Positions 6,501-7,222 of a stretch of 7,222 nucleotides of DNA are shown one piece after another; position 1 is the stretch's first letter, and each line of letters begins with the position of its first letter. Under the pieces are notes generated by a model that worked only from the letters and a program-made list of their open reading frames with translations, was not told the origin of the DNA and did not search any database. The translations under genes were made by a program, and so were the position numbers. The stretch comes from Micrococcales bacterium (GTDB lineage Bacteria > Actinomycetota > Actinomycetes > S36-B12 > UBA10799), in contig JAHEXM010000082.1 of the NCBI GenBank assembly GCA_023252115.1, positions 1-7,222 of the forward strand, read 5' to 3'.

Positions 6501-7068
6501 GATTTGCGAACCGGTGTCAACACTCTCCTACCGCGGGGAGCTCCAGTCAGCGGCCGTAGCGAACGACCGCAGCCTTGACGGCGTTGAGCCAGGCATCCAT
6601 GCGCACCCGATCGCGCACGAAGGCTGTTCCGTCGACAGCCCCCAAGAAGTCGAACGCGTTTTGGAACTAGTGGCGTCGTCGCTAGGCGGCCAGTGGCACG
6701 ACGGGGATGAAGTCAGGGAGCTGGTGCAAACCGACCTGATTGTCGTTGCGCCGTATAACCGTCAAGTGATTGCTATAAAGGCCGCATTGGCGGCGCACGG
6801 CTTGCTGGACGTGATGGTGGGAACAGTTGACATGCTGCAGGGTCAACAAGCGCCAGTAGTGATCGTGTCTTTGACAGCTTCTTCTGCCGTAGAGATCCCG
6901 CGGGGAATCGGATTTCTGCTCATGCGCAATCGACTAAACGTTGCTGTCTCACGTGCCCAATACGTCTGCCACGTTGTCTACTCTCCAGGGCTGGTCGAAG
7001 GCACCGTGAAGAGCGTCAATGAGCTCGAACGAATCGCGGGGTTACTGACACTCGTCGGCGGGCGGTGA
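3580..7068 (+). CDS. TM0106-type RecB-like nuclease / RNase H-like exonuclease / SF1 helicase fusion
   Basis: A 1162-aa protein, a usual full length for this family. N-terminal Cas4/RecB-like nuclease: FSASDL (10-15), first cluster cysteine C21, GLADF (D119), YDTK (D137, K139), QLAAY (Q151, Y155), then C220, C223 and C229, the pattern of an Fe-S-stabilised PD-(D/E)xK nuclease. Middle RNase H/DEDD-like exonuclease: FDMEGD (D333, E335), HYAAYE (398-403), CDLYPIV (431-437), YNQFDCES (D517). An acidic linker spans about 540-580. C-terminal UPF1/DNA2-like SF1 helicase: Walker A GPPGTGKT (795-802), DEAGQ (901-905), GDPQQLPQV (925-933), SWR (968-970), GTVDMLQGQQ (1081-1090), NRLNVAVSRAQ (1117-1127). 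All expected catalytic residues are present, so it should be an active ATP-driven DNA (or RNA) unwinding and degrading enzyme in the cytoplasm. The start is fixed by an in-frame TGA immediately before the ATG and by the family motif right after it; no clear Shine-Dalgarno is seen. Its position behind the coupling gene suggests cotranscription, but the 53-nt gap leaves this open. Repair or defence are the candidate roles. Confidence 0.92.
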   Translation: MFRLENKWIFSASDLVAQMECGTRTSLKLARAAGLLDVPEAGPDAMLALTQRYGEMHEQSILRELQTKYGTVSELPKPDTGSLTAIRGAADATIDELRKGVDVVYQGVFFDGAFFGLADFLIRCDGPGDEPRYEVYDTKLARSVKPGAVLQLAAYSEQLALAGFAPPERMHVWLGNATIESFQVAQILPMLHKVRADLVAKLEHGPVMPSPLWGASKPACSHCEWAGWCDQHRESSRDLVLVAGINSTQRRKLNDVGISTIDQLADMTSDQRPAAISEDSFTRIAAQAVLQVRTSPPEEDPESGMSTPVEYDVYDPEALSTIPPRNDGDVYFDMEGDPFLNHGEGLEYLFGAVTTDDNDMQFTAFWAHNAPEEKLAFEQFVDWVQARRAMHPDLHVYHYAAYEQTAMKKLAQRHGTRENVIDDWLRGGVFCDLYPIVRRSVRTSQPSYSIKYMEPLYTEARTQEVTNAGDSVAQYEAFCATQEILADKSGLELDETTRLNAEADRTLQDIADYNQFDCESLVGLVNWLRERAAENGVSSRHSSELDNDPADAGDDGANAELVAELLAGVPADRDVRDAEQNVRALIAAALDFHWREQKSSWWEHFTRLDSSLDDLEQDDSVTLLSNCSVGQWEMATPRSRTTSRTIRFDLADGELFPFKIGEDAFVFYDSVPLGLPQGSDDGRAWSTVKVTDITANAVELVEKPPGKIDRYDDVPVALAPGEPVRTTALAAAIRAFAERYVAHNGDTQNAALDLLRRIPPRPTAGSFESVSSAVDPECVVAALRSSSNTYLAVQGPPGTGKTRLGSAVIKMLVESGWRIGVTGQSHKVVENLLDQICDAGLDGNVVAKESSEVAEWTALTTSKLQDWIPPQPGGFVVGGTAWTFSRQAMLDLPPLDLLVIDEAGQFSLANTIAVSLASERLLLLGDPQQLPQVSQGSHPEPVDASALGHLLNHQDTIPPSLGYFLDTSWRMHEKICEPVSTLSYRGELQSAAVANDRSLDGVEPGIHAHPIAHEGCSVDSPQEVERVLELVASSLGGQWHDGDEVRELVQTDLIVVAPYNRQVIAIKAALAAHGLLDVMVGTVDMLQGQQAPVVIVSLTASSAVEIPRGIGFLLMRNRLNVAVSRAQYVCHVVYSPGLVEGTVKSVNELERIAGLLTLVGGR

Positions 7069-7103
7069 AATGCAAATGACTGCAGCGCGGTCTGGGCATC
7101 AGG
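7069..7103. other. Short convergent intergenic gap
   Basis: These 35 nt separate two convergent reading frames. I looked for a bidirectional terminator and found no convincing stem with a T-run on either strand. Confidence 0.5.
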
Positions 7104-7222
7104 TCACCAAAGAGCAGCGGATTCTTTGATTCGTTTCACTGTCGCGAGGTCCTGAATCTCGACATCGGCTTGGGCAATTTCTTGAGTCAGTCTGGTGCCT
7201 TCGGCGACAGCGTACAAGTCGA
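7104..7222 (-). CDS. Unidentified protein, C-terminal fragment (5' part beyond window)
   Basis: On the minus strand the frame entering at the right edge is open for 38 codons and ends at TGA (7106-7104). The visible residues run from DLYAVAEG through LTQEIAQADVEIQDLATVKR to KESAALW. The fragment is hydrophilic and probably helical. It is convergent with the nuclease-helicase, a common gene-end arrangement. I do not recognise the family, and 38 residues are too few to name a function. An open frame this short can arise by chance, so even its being coding is uncertain. Confidence 0.45.
   Translation of the reverse strand, partial: DLYAVAEGTRLTQEIAQADVEIQDLATVKRIKESAALW

Overview
The window reads as an accessory or mobile-element segment of a bacterium, most likely an actinobacterium with mid-range GC. 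The pointers are a Replic_Relax-type protein translationally coupled to a VirD4/TraG-type coupling ATPase, a pairing typical of actinobacterial plasmids and integrative elements, and a full-length TM0106-type nuclease-helicase. The taxonomic call is inference: there is no rRNA, tRNA or housekeeping gene to anchor it.

Layout from left to right. Positions 1-427 (minus strand) hold the first 142 residues of a beta-class N6-adenine/N4-cytosine DNA methyltransferase that runs off the left edge. Positions 428-863 are a divergent intergenic region that looks non-coding but is rich in structure. It contains a perfect 26-bp inverted repeat with an 18-nt centre (629-698), a very G-rich one-strand tract (699-736), a perfect 8+8 palindrome inside a longer imperfect stem (781-810), a second small stem (809-827) and a third stem that covers part of a strong Shine-Dalgarno site (839-857). 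Positions 864-1721 (plus) encode a 285-aa winged-helix Replic_Relax-like protein. It overlaps by ATGA with a 602-aa membrane-anchored conjugative coupling ATPase (1718-3526). After a 53-nt gap carrying a 14-nt palindrome comes a 1162-aa protein (3580-7068) that joins a Cas4/RecB-like iron-sulfur nuclease, a DEDD-type RNase H-like exonuclease and an SF1 (UPF1/DNA2-like) helicase. At the right edge a convergent minus-strand reading frame (7104-7222) is probably the C-terminus of an unidentified protein.

How the parts may work together: the Replic_Relax protein and coupling ATPase look like a DNA-processing/recruitment plus DNA-pump pair of a transmissible element, and the structured region upstream is a plausible cis site (origin of transfer, origin of replication or operator) for them. 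No relaxase, VirB4-like ATPase or mating-channel gene is in the window, so the pair is either the edge of a larger transfer region or a minimal mobilisation module. The methyltransferase and the nuclease-helicase are both DNA-modifying/processing enzymes of the kind found in defence or mobile-element cargo, but nothing here proves that they form one system.
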